From positions 1 to 64,000 of the forward strand of contig JNEU01000930.1 of assembly GCA_000697475.1 (NCBI GenBank): a DNA stretch of 64,000 bases, in the 5' to 3' direction. Shown here one piece after another: positions 34,426-44,197 of this stretch. The notes under the pieces are model-generated. The model made no database searches. It was given only the letters and a program-made list of their open reading frames with translations, and was not told the DNA's origin. The DNA comes from Lichtheimia corymbifera B2541. Its lineage: Eukaryota; Mucoromycota; Mucoromycetes; Mucorales; Lichtheimiaceae. A program made the translations under genes and the position numbers. Each line of letters begins with the position of its first letter. Within the stretch, counting starts at the first letter, position 1.

Positions 34426-35955
34426 TTATTTGTTGTCAGCAGGCCATACGTTAAGTGCCTTGTAGTAATCGATAATCTCGACGAGTCTTTCCTTGGTGAG
34501 GTGAGGAACGGTATATGTAAATCCAGTGTCGCGTTCAATCTTGGTACCATTCACCGAAAGGGCATTGTTGTACAAAAGCTCCTCATCCAGATAGGGTGAT
34601 AATGGCGATGTCAGGACGTTGGACTCCTTCAACAACTTGGCCCAAGGTGCCAAATGCTTTTCATTCACCTCTTCCGTTACGGAGGAAAGATTGAGCTAAA
34701 AAAAAAAAAGATGTCAGATGGATGAAGCAGGCATTAGAGTTGAGTCTTACTTTGGCAAAGCTTGAGATAGCACTTCCATAGTATCCTGTCTTGATCCCGA
34801 AAATGGATTGCAGTAGCTCATTGATCGTTTCCTGGTCTATCGTATCAGCACGTTAGAAAGCAGGATCATACCAATACATATAAATGATGACTTGCCGGTA
34901 TCTTGCTTATCAGCCAGATTGAACACTGGGACCTTGTCACCCTCCTTGTGATTCTCAGCATACCAAACAGCAACATGCCAACTTGCACGCACAACGTCGT
35001 CCACATGCACAGTGTTGAGTTTCAAGTCCTTCGACCATAGTAGCTTCATCTCCTCGTTAAGGTACTGGTAGACGCGTCCAATGATAAGTCGTGGTGCTTG
35101 GAAGAAATAGAGATTAGACACGCAGTAGATTGCATGCTCGTAAACAAGTACTCAATCCTAATAATGCGCCGGGGCCATACACCAATGCGGGTCGTAGAAT
35201 AATGAGATTTAATCTATATTGGGTGGGGTGAGTGAGTCGTAAGAGCGAGAGAGCAACGTGAAAATGACACTTACCCATCCATCTTGCTTAATTCTTGCTC
35301 GGCCTTGTATTTGTATTTTGCAATGGCGGTCCATGGTTTGATCGATCCATCTTCTGTGGAAGCGCCCTGTACACATGCGAGATTAAACCATCCGTACTCA
35401 AAACTTTACGTTCAAGATGACACTATACCTGGTCACTATCGTAAATCTCGGATGATGATAGTACGACATAGGCCTTCACGTTACGCTTGGCAGCTTCCTT
35501 TGCGCAATTGACAGACAATTGATAGATTCTCTCTTGATAAACCTATCCCATCCTTTCATGAGCCCTCTGCATGTTATCCCACACCTTCTCATATGTACCT
35601 CGGGTGCTTGAGAGTACTTGGTCTCTGCAGCAAAGTTGAACACGAAATCATATTCTCCACCGTCGCTTTTAGTAAAGCACTTGGCAACCGAGTCTAGCAA
35701 AGAGGAGGTCAGTGACACGTCTAGATGACCCTAGAGGCTCTCTCATTCACCTGGATTGATCAGGTTTCCCTGACGGAATTCCACCTTGTCAAACGAAGCT
35801 TGATGTTCTAGAGACAAGTAGGCGGTTTGCGGTAGGACCTTGTCGACGACGCAGACATGCTTTGCAAGGCTGTTTTGAACAATGTAGTGAACGAAATGGC
35901 GGCCAACAAAGCCAACGCCTCCGAGAACCAGTATCGAGCAAGATGACAAAGTCAT
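34426..35955 (-). CDS. NAD-dependent epimerase/dehydratase (extended SDR)
   Basis: Eight exons close to 383 aa: 35955-35751, 35720-35599, 35542-35429, 35366-35275, 35213-35152, 35096-34896, 34836-34751, 34695-34426. The Rossmann start ILVLGGVGFVGRHFV, FNFAAETKYSQAPEVYQERI and LNLIILRPALVYGPGALLG define an extended SDR like sugar or sterol epimerases/dehydrogenases. The substrate cannot be named. The expected YxxxK site reads IAKYKYKAEQEL; if the Lys is placed by its spacing to A-E, the usual Tyr position is Ile. The intron 34895-34837 has a GC donor (CCG|GCAAGT) instead of GT, the recognised minor donor type, and it keeps the frame. Confidence 0.85.
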
Positions 35956-36215
35956 TAAGGTGTGTGTGTATGCGTGTGTACCAAGCACCCCAAACGATGC
36001 ACCCACCACGTTTATTAGCAACAAGTCCGATCGCATGGCAACTGTCTTGTACAGCCAAATTTCAACTCAGGCACATGATCTTGCATTGTACTCGATCGTT
36101 TAGTAATATGATCAAGAATATACATATCTACTTTTCCCTTATGCTGTTTTGCAGTCTACCTAATAAATCTTCCATGAAAGCCATTAATGATCTCTATTAT
36201 AAATACAAGCGTTTA

Positions 36216-37805
36216 TTATTTGGATGCTACAAATACTACATTTCTTGGGGATTCGGTTGGGTCAAACAATGGCCACATCCATACTCCTGAGTGCTCATCA
36301 TTACGATCTTCTCCAACAGCTTGCTTTAGGTATAACCAACGATCCATCAGAATTAAACTCTCGAGTACTGGTGCCAGTAATGATCGGATGGTCCACAATG
36401 CAATGATCTGCTTGTCAGCTGCTCGTTTATATTTATAGTCGTTGTAATAGGATTCAATCTCTTCGGGAGTGATCGCGTCAGGGTCCATATCAAGAGTCTT
36501 GAGAGCTATCTTGACGTAGGTTGCAAAGTCGCATTTTTTGGTGATCCGTTTCCTTAGTGCGGGTGGGTCAGACCGAGATGCCAATCCTTTATCAACCATG
36601 ATTTGCTGTGGATGCATGGTATGCGTTAACTATTTGCGTAGATGAAACAAAAAGATTTACATACCTGAAGCAAGGCTCGGAAGAAATGTTGTTCAAAGGA
36701 CTTTTTACTTGCGCCGACTTGACTCTTCCACTGCCACGGCGAATGACATGCTAAAACGCGAGCTGTGGTGCCTAACTCGTACTCTCGTTCTCGTAAAAGT
36801 CGACTCATTGGGAAGCCTTCAGAAAGATAATGATAGCAGCAACCAACATTGACCAGGCACGTCACTTGTTTGCTTTCTTCAAATAGGCGCATAATCATGG
36901 GAGATAGATCACCACATGTGTGTAAACCGCATATAAGCCATGGCTTGTCGTCATCACATCGACCCCATCGAGATAATACATCGGATATGTTTTCAGGCGT
37001 GATCATTTCAGTGACATGTTGTAACTTGGTCTCTGTGGTCCTTTCAGCGCGCATGGTACGACGATCGAATTTCTCGGCTCCACGTGTTTGTACTTCGGAT
37101 TTATCCACTGCAAGGACTTCCAAATCATGCTGAAATGCGAGTGCACGGGAGAGATAGCCTTGTCCAGATCCCATATCAAGAGCATGATTGATGCCACGTT
37201 CTTTGGCAACTCGATGGATAAGTGAACTCATCAGCTCAACCTACGCTACACCCCATGAGTATATGGATAGCCACATCCATTTCTTACATACCTCATGGAT
37301 CTTTTTGCTGGTCATTCCAAACAGGAGATTTTTGTCGCATTTGGTATCATCTGTTGCTAAACAACCAGGTATCAGCATTATGTTCGGGAAAAGATAAAGA
37401 TCCAGTATACTCACGCTTTGTAGAGGTGAACCTTGGTAACGCTATTGATTGAGTCGTATGTATAAATTCCTTGAGAGATTCAGGCCACTCAGGATTCTAA
37501 AGTATGATACGTCGTTTATGCATTGTCCTTGGATACAGCGTTGAATATCACCCACACATACATACCACCTTACGATCGAACGAAGGCAGAGCGATTATTG
37601 TTTCGAACCATGCGTCATTGTCACTGTCGGCAAGAAGTGCCTCTCGCCAAGAGGGATCCAAAAGCTCCCATTGCTGGTAAGGGAAAATGTCGACTACATG
37701 GACTTCGTAGAGCCAACGGTATTGGTCAATGAAAGAGATCAAGGCCTCAATGTATTGTTGCGGTGTGTCGAATCCAGGAGGCAAGAATGCATCGGGTGTG
37801 GCCAT
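36216..37805 (-). CDS. METTL25/RRNAD1-type methyltransferase-like protein
   Basis: Five exons close to 449 aa: 37805-37569, 37496-37415, 37356-37292, 37240-36665, 36605-36216. The methyltransferase core shows ALDMGSGQGYLSRALAF (SAM-binding motif I), LICGLHTCGDLSPMIMRLF and VNVGCCYHYLSEGFPMS, the characteristic set of the METTL25 family. The N-terminal helical region (QYRWLYEVHVVDIFPYQQWELL) is also family-like. Human METTL25 has been linked to ribosomal protein histidine methylation; whether that holds here is inference. Complete. It is followed downstream on the same strand by the epimerase gene. Confidence 0.88.
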
Positions 37806-38165
37806 TGAGGATCGAGAGTGTTGTAAGGTAAGAAAAAAGAGCTGTCAATTTTCGGTAACTGGGTACCTGACTTTTCGCTGCTTCTTTTTCAACCCAATCA
37901 CATGATGCACCGCTTGCATAAACAACTCTTGGTCAAGGCGCTTGCTTAATATCATGGCAACCGATTCCATTGAAACTCAAGAATCATAATACCAGAAATC
38001 GAGCATCAGACTTAATATAACGCAACATACAGTCCTTTGAGCAACACACACCACTAGTTTATACAAAGAAACGTCCCAATAAAAGTAACCATTCGCCCAT
38101 TAAATATACACAATAAGATCACCAAAAGAAAGTACATTGGGTAATCAGATAGTTTATCTCGCATA
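37806..38165. other. Spacer between METTL25-like gene and alpha-SNAP
   Basis: Holds the METTL25-like promoter (CCCAATCACATGATG near 37895) and the alpha-SNAP 3' flank. Nothing coding is seen. Confidence 0.45.
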
Positions 38166-39330
38166 TTAACGTAAATCCTCTTGTTCAATAGACTTCTTAA
38201 TTTTCAGCAGTACGGCTGTCTTCCATGGATCCAATCTTGTGAGCTTGTCATAGTCATATACAACTTGGGTAAACTGCTCCACATCACCGCTATCAATGCA
38301 CCCCAATACGCCCTACAATAAAGTTTAGAATCCATGCCGTCATATCCTTAGCGATCGATGCGTACCTTAAGAAGCCGATATTCTCGTGTTTGTTCAAATG
38401 ACATGTCCATTCCACAGTAGCTATTCAATGCTTGTTGTGCTCTCACCATATCCTAAACAACCCCCTTATGAGTATTTTTCACTCTCACAAAGTGTAATTA
38501 AACCTACCTCGGAACACAAATGACATAATCCTGCTTTCAAAAAGTAATCCTTGACCGACCATTTCAATAGAGGATCATCCACTGCTGAAGCTGCCACGCG
38601 TTCAAACTTTTCAATGGCTTCCTCGTATATTTCCAAATCTGCCGCAATCTGAGCCACCTTGAGATAGCACTTGTTGGCCATTCTATAGAGATACATACAC
38701 ATGTTGAGTTGCTTTGGTTGCTATGTAAGATGTAATATTGTACATACGCAGGTGATTCATCAGCACTGAATAATTCGGCAGCTTGTCCATATGCATCATA
38801 GGCGCCTCGAGGATCATTCAATTCATTTTCATACAATTCGGCGGCTTCTTGATAATGCCTTGCTGCTTGACGGAATCCACCGCTTTCTTGATCGAGGACA
38901 ATGGCTTCTTTCAATGCTCTTACAGCAGCTGACATGGATTGATTGGACATGTGAGACCATTGGTTCCTATTGGTCCCGACCCAAGCATACAATACCTGAA
39001 GGATCGAAACGCTTGTAACATTTGGCTGCACTTTCATACGCCCGGGAACCATCAAACTTGGCACTGCCTGCTTTTTGATAGAGCTTGGCAGCTTCGATAA
39101 ATGCGTCACCGGCTTGGGACCCTGTGCAAAGTGGTCAGAATACACATTTTCCACCATGCTTGAACTGTGCGTGTACATTGTTGGGACAATTTATACATGT
39201 TGGCGGCCTTCTCGTACAATTCTGCCGCATCTTCGAATTTGTTGGACGGCCCAAAGAATGTCCAGGAGTTTAGCTTTTTCTGGGCTTGTGAGACGAGTTC
39301 TCGTGCTTGCTGCTCAGTTCCTGCAACCAT
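38166..39330 (-). CDS. SEC17: Alpha-SNAP (Sec17), SNARE disassembly adaptor
   Basis: Adaptor that recruits the NSF ATPase to spent SNARE complexes. Six exons close to 289 aa (yeast 292): 39330-39177, 39121-38996, 38928-38748, 38682-38508, 38452-38366, 38312-38166. TPR-like helical hairpins are visible: [55 protein letters not shown] and [22 protein letters not shown]. The C-terminal end [20 protein letters not shown] contains the conserved Leu-rich tail that stimulates NSF. The frame is open upstream to a Met at 39384, but starting at 39330 ([13 protein letters not shown]) gives the normal family length. Confidence 0.95.
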
Positions 39331-40487
39331 AGAAGAAAAGAAAGTATTGAGCCACTCGTCGTCTCGCTGCCTCTCCCAGTCCATATCAAGTCAAGCGGAC
39401 TATCAATTCATTGCCCCAATCACGTGATCCTTCACTCTACTTCCTTTGATCGATATAAGAGTATTGTTGGCAACATAGACTAGATATAATAAACTTTTAT
39501 TTCAGCCATGAAGATAAAGTTATACAATTGATGGTTTCTAACGCATCGATATATATGTATCTTCAGATTGGCAACGCATGTTCATGATTGAGACAAGTTC
39601 CTCCTACATTATGTATATATTATGCTAAGGGATGAGATCGTGTTGGTGCTTGTACTTTGTGATGTATTTAGCATAATGCTGATAAGCACCATGCGTACAC
39701 CAACATCGCCTTTCACCTTCTTTGTGGTGGTTTGTCATCTGACTTCTCCCTTCAATCTGCTGTGATGTCTATAGTTCCTTTGTCATTTTTTGCCTTTCCT
39801 ACTTGAATGACAGAGAATTTTGGAAAGAGTTATCCAGGAAAATAGAATCAGTCAATGTCCTCATGTACACCATGGAGTTGGCAGGCACCTTGAATGGTGT
39901 ATAATGGCCCTAATTCCGGCTTTGCATATACATCGCTGGTAATAAGAAAAAGCAGCTACATCAAATAGATGGATATGAGTATATACGGATCATGAGAAGA
40001 TTACATCAGGCTTTACCTTTTGACAACTAAAATCCAATATCACAATGACGAACACCACAACAATGAGGGCAGGATAACAGTGAATGATCACCACAAAGAT
40101 CAGCGTTTATCCACGAGGTTGCAATAACTGGTATACGCACAAAGGCTCGGATACATTGGGCCAGTGTGAGTGTTCTCGATGGCCTTTCTGGCTCTGTTTC
40201 CCATATTATCTATTCCTCCAAGGATTTGTTGGCTTTGTGCGTACCTCTCTTATAGGAGGGGGAAGCGATATGATGGAACATATTACAAGAGCTCCATATG
40301 GATCAGGAAAATATTTTTGATGTTTTGCTTCAAATACCATCACTTAGGGGTATATGTTGTTATGTGGGTACAGGTAGGTGGGGATGGATGGCTGTGTCGG
40401 AGTCAAGTGGTTGTTATGTTGAATGACAGGCATCTGGAGGAGAAAAACATCACTGGCTTTTTTTTGTTTCCTTGTACTTGGTTGAAT
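39331..40487. other. Spacer between alpha-SNAP and uS3m
   Basis: A 1.16-kb divergent intergenic region serving both flanking genes. The frame of the uS3m gene is open back to 40170, but the residues there are hydrophobic and low-quality, so it is not treated as coding. AT-rich; no other feature recognised. Confidence 0.45.
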
Positions 40488-41282
40488 ATGTCGAAAAGCA
40501 TCAAAGCCCTCAGCCTTAAAGGCAAACAGAATTGGGACACGTCAATATATTGCTTCAGCAAGAACAAACGCAACAACTTCATGTGGGAAAAGGATGGTGC
40601 TGCCAAGGAAGCCCTGAAGCACTTTTTCCAGAATCAACTTACATCGACCCCTCAGTTTCGCCATTCGCCCTCGCGTGTCACCATTCAAATGTTCTACTAT
40701 GCCGATCCCAACTTTGGAGACCTTTCTCAATTCAAGTTGCAACCTCTTGAACAACTCGTCAGCAATCTCTATCCAAACAAATACGTCGACATGCGTGTGA
40801 TTCGCCTCCACTATCCTTATATGAACGCCGAGATTCTTGCAAAGTACTTGACTGTCAACAGCCAGAAAAAGTCTTGGTCTGCATTGACTCGCCCTTTCAT
40901 GAAGAACATGCCTATCGTCAAGGCCCCTCTTGCACACAACATGCCATTCGCCGTTCAATGGCAAAACCTCTTGCCCCAAGTTGCTAACGATAAGCTCACC
41001 ACCGCCATTCAAGGTGTCAAGTATCAAGTCTCCGGTCGTTTGGGTCGTCGATCAGGCTCAGGCCGTAGTCAAATCTTGCGCAAATCCATTGGTACCTTCC
41101 AGTTCACCAGCCATCGTTCCCTTGTGGATGTGGGTCGTCATACTTTCTCCAATAAGAATGGTAGTATCACTGTCAAGGTGTGGATTGCATCTGCTCTCTT
41201 TGGTGCCAACGCTCTCTCAAGACATGTCAACAAGAAAGCCGTCGAGTCCGCCGCCGCCGCTGCTCCCACTCCCAAGCTTTAA
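40488..41282 (+). CDS. Mitochondrial small-subunit ribosomal protein uS3m, nuclear-encoded
   Basis: An intronless 264-aa protein. The C-terminal half carries the S3 signature: GVKYQVSGRLGRRSGSGRSQ followed by IGTFQFTSH...DVGRHTFSNKNGSITVKVWIA, closely matching mitochondrially encoded fungal Rps3/Var1 C-termini. The N-terminus (MSKSIKALSLKGKQNWDTSI) is basic and may act as a targeting sequence. The bacterial-type KH region is not obvious, as is usual for fungal uS3m. Normal nuclear codon use, including TGG for Trp, indicates a working nuclear gene rather than a NUMT. The tail is Ala-rich (VESAAAAAPTPKL). Confidence 0.8.
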   Translation: MSKSIKALSLKGKQNWDTSIYCFSKNKRNNFMWEKDGAAKEALKHFFQNQLTSTPQFRHSPSRVTIQMFYYADPNFGDLSQFKLQPLEQLVSNLYPNKYVDMRVIRLHYPYMNAEILAKYLTVNSQKKSWSALTRPFMKNMPIVKAPLAHNMPFAVQWQNLLPQVANDKLTTAIQGVKYQVSGRLGRRSGSGRSQILRKSIGTFQFTSHRSLVDVGRHTFSNKNGSITVKVWIASALFGANALSRHVNKKAVESAAAAAPTPKL

Positions 41283-42902
41283 TCACACAATCACCCACTT
41301 GTTGTCTCAATCATCCCACAGTAATAAACTAGAGAAAAAAAGTATTCATCTATGAGGTTCTTGGTCTGTATTCAACGAGGGGAATGGATAAGGTCGGTTA
41401 CACTCTATATTCGTGATTGGGAACAATGCAATAAGAGGGAGCATGAACATGGATGGGATGTTTGAGCATGGATGACTGCGCTACAAAAGCAAGCTAATGA
41501 AAACGATTAACAAGTGCAAGGAGACAAAGAGTGCATAATGCTATAACGTTACAATTCACCAGCTTATCCTAAGTACCATAGCTTATAATAGTACATCAAT
41601 GATCAATGTAGTAGCAGAATAGAGCCATTTCAATTCATACACGAGACGACATGAGAAGTGGATAATGAAACTATCGTCGTTTGATATCAATGTTGTATTG
41701 ATCCATTTTGTACAAATAACATATGGAGGGTTTTCTATAAGGGTTGCTCTATAATACAATGATCGATGGCTGCAGGCTAGAGTCGTTTTTAAGGCTGGCT
41801 GGATGATTTCTGTTGCTGTTCACTGTAGCGAGGAGGTTCCTGACCTAATCACAACGCTGTTCAATACACAACTGAAGCGACAAACTTGTGATCGTATTAC
41901 CTGGCTTGGATCGCATACACTCCAAGAAAACGCTGAATGGCTTTGACACATTCAAGGGCCAAGTTGACAATCCTTCCAATAGATCTTCCAAATGGCCGTT
42001 GCATCGGTGTGGCTTTGCGCCTCGGTTAGAAGGACCTGAGCTGTGTTTGTTGAGAGGGAACGACGATTCTGACATTGGTGGTAGTGTTGGTGGTGGTGTG
42101 GGTATACAGGACAACAACCAGGAGTTCAGACAACAAAATGGACCTCCACACCTGAAATCCCCGACCGCTTTTGACAAGACAGCTTTCTTCTAGAATTCCA
42201 TCATTTTGGGCATATTGATTGTACCTGAAATAGGTTTGAGAGTTGACGCAAGCGCAAGGATACTGCAGGGACAAATCTAGCCGGCCTTTTGTTATTTAAA
42301 TTCCATTAATAGGTATGTTCATTATGCACCGGCTGGGCATTTCAAGCTTATTACTGACCTATGTTGCGCACTAACCACAATCCTATTCAATGAGGATCTT
42401 AGATTTGGCCATCCACAGGTCGTCGAGTTAGCTAGCAATAATCCAATTTAGCATAGGATCCTTGTTTGAATGCATGATCTTGATATTAAACACCATCTAA
42501 TTTATCCAAGCGATGTCAAAAGTATATAAATGCCAATAGGTGAAAGCGGTGGAATTATGCAATTGCATGGTGCGATAAAGGCTTTATTATCAAACGGAGC
42601 ATGATGATGCAATGTCAGTGGATATACATCACTATCTATGATCTCCTATCTACTTAATGTGAAAAACAAGTACCAACATCAAGCTCATCAACGTCTCACT
42701 GCATCAACCGGCGTTACAGACAAAGAGAAGCAACCATGAAGGCGTGGTAGAGCTACCAGAGAAGTCTGATCACCATGCACAAATCGGGAAAATATGTATC
42801 CAAATTGGGGAAGCTGACAACATCACGTCTCGTTATAAAAAACAATCCACATCAAACAATGGAGCACTGCATCATCCGCTTTTTAATCACCTATTTAACA
42901 TC
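41283..42902. other. Mostly non-coding region between uS3m and the homeodomain gene
   Basis: Holds the uS3m 3' flank, one weak spliced frame on the minus strand (listed separately) and AT-rich sequence leading to the homeodomain gene, including TATAAATG at 42524. No repeats or transposon features are recognised. Confidence 0.45.
41820..42004 (-). CDS. Possible 42-aa two-exon protein
   Basis: Exons 42004-41901 and 41844-41820 joined by a clean GTAATA...TTAG intron give a 42-aa basic amphipathic peptide starting MQRPFGRSIGRIVNLALEC and ending SGTSSLQ. Further intron-like junctions lie upstream (GTACAATC donor near 42220), so it may be the last part of a longer gene that I could not assemble; the frame also has an alternative reading ending QQQKSSSQP. 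No family is recognised. Confidence 0.3.
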
Positions 42903-43310
42903 ATGTCATATGAACAGCTGCTCGTACTGCCACGGCATACAAAAACTTTGCCTCTGCACCATAGCAGCAACAACAACAAGACGACATCATTGTTATCATC
43001 AACGACTCATATGTGGTCGATCAATAGCACCCCCACAATGTATGACACAAGCACCAGCCAATACCTAATCAGGATGTTCTTTGACACATGTGGACGAGAC
43101 AGAAAACTCACGAAAGACCAACGCAACGAAATCATCAAGCGAACAGGGTTAACTTCTCGGAGGATCACCTACTGGTTTTCAAATCACAAACGTCGCTTCA
43201 AGAACGAGATCAAGACCTACAGACATTTGTTGGAGCAAGGAACCATTACTACATACGACGAGTTTGTAGAATTTCTTCGAGACAATCGCTTGCCGAAAAT
43301 TCGCATATGA
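42903..43310 (+). CDS. Very small homeodomain protein
   Basis: An intronless 135-aa frame from the first in-frame ATG. Residues about 50-103 form a homeodomain: YLIRMFFDTCGRDRKLTKDQ as helix 1 and linker, NEIIKRTGLTSRRITYWFSNHKRRFK as helices 2-3, with the invariant W91, F92 and N94 and the basic end of the recognition helix. Almost nothing besides the DNA-binding domain is present: a Ser/Thr/Asn-rich leader and a short tail (TITTYDEFVEFLRDNRLPKI). Fungal homeodomain regulators are normally several hundred residues, so this one may be a minimal DNA binder or a competitor of a larger factor (inference). Confidence 0.75.
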   Translation: MSYEQLLVLPRHTKTLPLHHSSNNNKTTSLLSSTTHMWSINSTPTMYDTSTSQYLIRMFFDTCGRDRKLTKDQRNEIIKRTGLTSRRITYWFSNHKRRFKNEIKTYRHLLEQGTITTYDEFVEFLRDNRLPKIRI

Positions 43311-44197
43311 TCCCAAACATAAGGACCATTTTCTGGCCAAGGGAAAAAGGAAACGATCGAGGTATTTGTATCATCATCTCCTACCCAATTGATGTTTCCT
43401 GGTGCTTGCGGTAGTAATACAAGCTGCTGTAGCATTGCAATACCTGAGCACATGAATGTATAAAAAATAAAAGAATTGCCATCATGCATGCATCACAAAG
43501 ACTCCACCGTAGAAACAAAGATCATTGTTGAGCGTAAAGACGAATGATTCATAGTGGTATACGCAAACAGGTAATTATGAACAACAAAAGAAAGCTGTGC
43601 CATATCCACATTCTTGCCAACATGTGCTTAGCCATGTGAATTGCTGTACGCATAAGAGGCACATGCTGCATGTTTTGATAAATTAGGGTAATCACTATTA
43701 CCCTGGGTCAGTCCTTTGGAGAGTGATGAGCTAGGCACAAGAACGTCCATTCTCATTATATCAACTTTGCTAACTACTTTCACATTTTCACACCCACTAT
43801 ATACACATGCTTTTGGAAACTTCGGATTTATTGCACTCGATGTTTTTATATTACAAAGGAAAAGGAATTAAGCAACGGGAATAAAAGGAGGCAGAGGATA
43901 ACTTCAGAATAGATTCGCTTGATCATATTCAACGTTACAAGCCTATAGGACACCCACATGATACGACCATGAATTAGCCCATGCAATGGTATAGCCTTGA
44001 CTTCCCCATATGAATCCTAAAACGACCCAGGATGATGAGCAATGACGATGGTGACACCAAAGTGTGTATCGTGCAGTCGCCGCTTATTGAAATCGCAAAG
44101 GTGCGGAAGTCACAACGTGAACTATACTGGTTGGTAGGGAAGCTCCTCCATGTTTCAGACGTTGCTTGTTACGTGACAAACGACCTTTTCGCTCGCC
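43311..44197. other. Spacer before AP-3 delta
   Basis: No gene is recognised. It contains a perfect 8-bp inverted repeat with a 4-base loop at 43685-43704 (listed separately) and pyrimidine-rich sequence before the AP-3 delta start. Confidence 0.45.
43685..43704. repeat. Short perfect hairpin or palindromic site
   Basis: AGGGTAAT-CACT-ATTACCCT: two 8-base arms fully complementary around a 4-base loop. It sits 513 bases upstream of the AP-3 delta start and 375 bases past the homeodomain stop. It could be a dyad protein-binding site; there is no direct evidence. Confidence 0.5.

Noticed and set aside
39331..39384. Upstream start MDWERQRDDEW for alpha-SNAP
   Set aside because: Starting at 39330 already gives 289 aa, matching the family; the 18 extra residues have no counterpart in known Sec17 proteins.
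40170..40487. N-terminal extension of the uS3m frame starting MFSMAFLALFP
   Set aside because: The sequence is hydrophobic and irregular, with no family support, and the ATG at 40488 gives a normal basic leader.
40542..41027. 161-codon minus-strand frame opposite uS3m
   Set aside because: The plus strand carries a clear conserved ribosomal protein; the antisense frame has no family resemblance.
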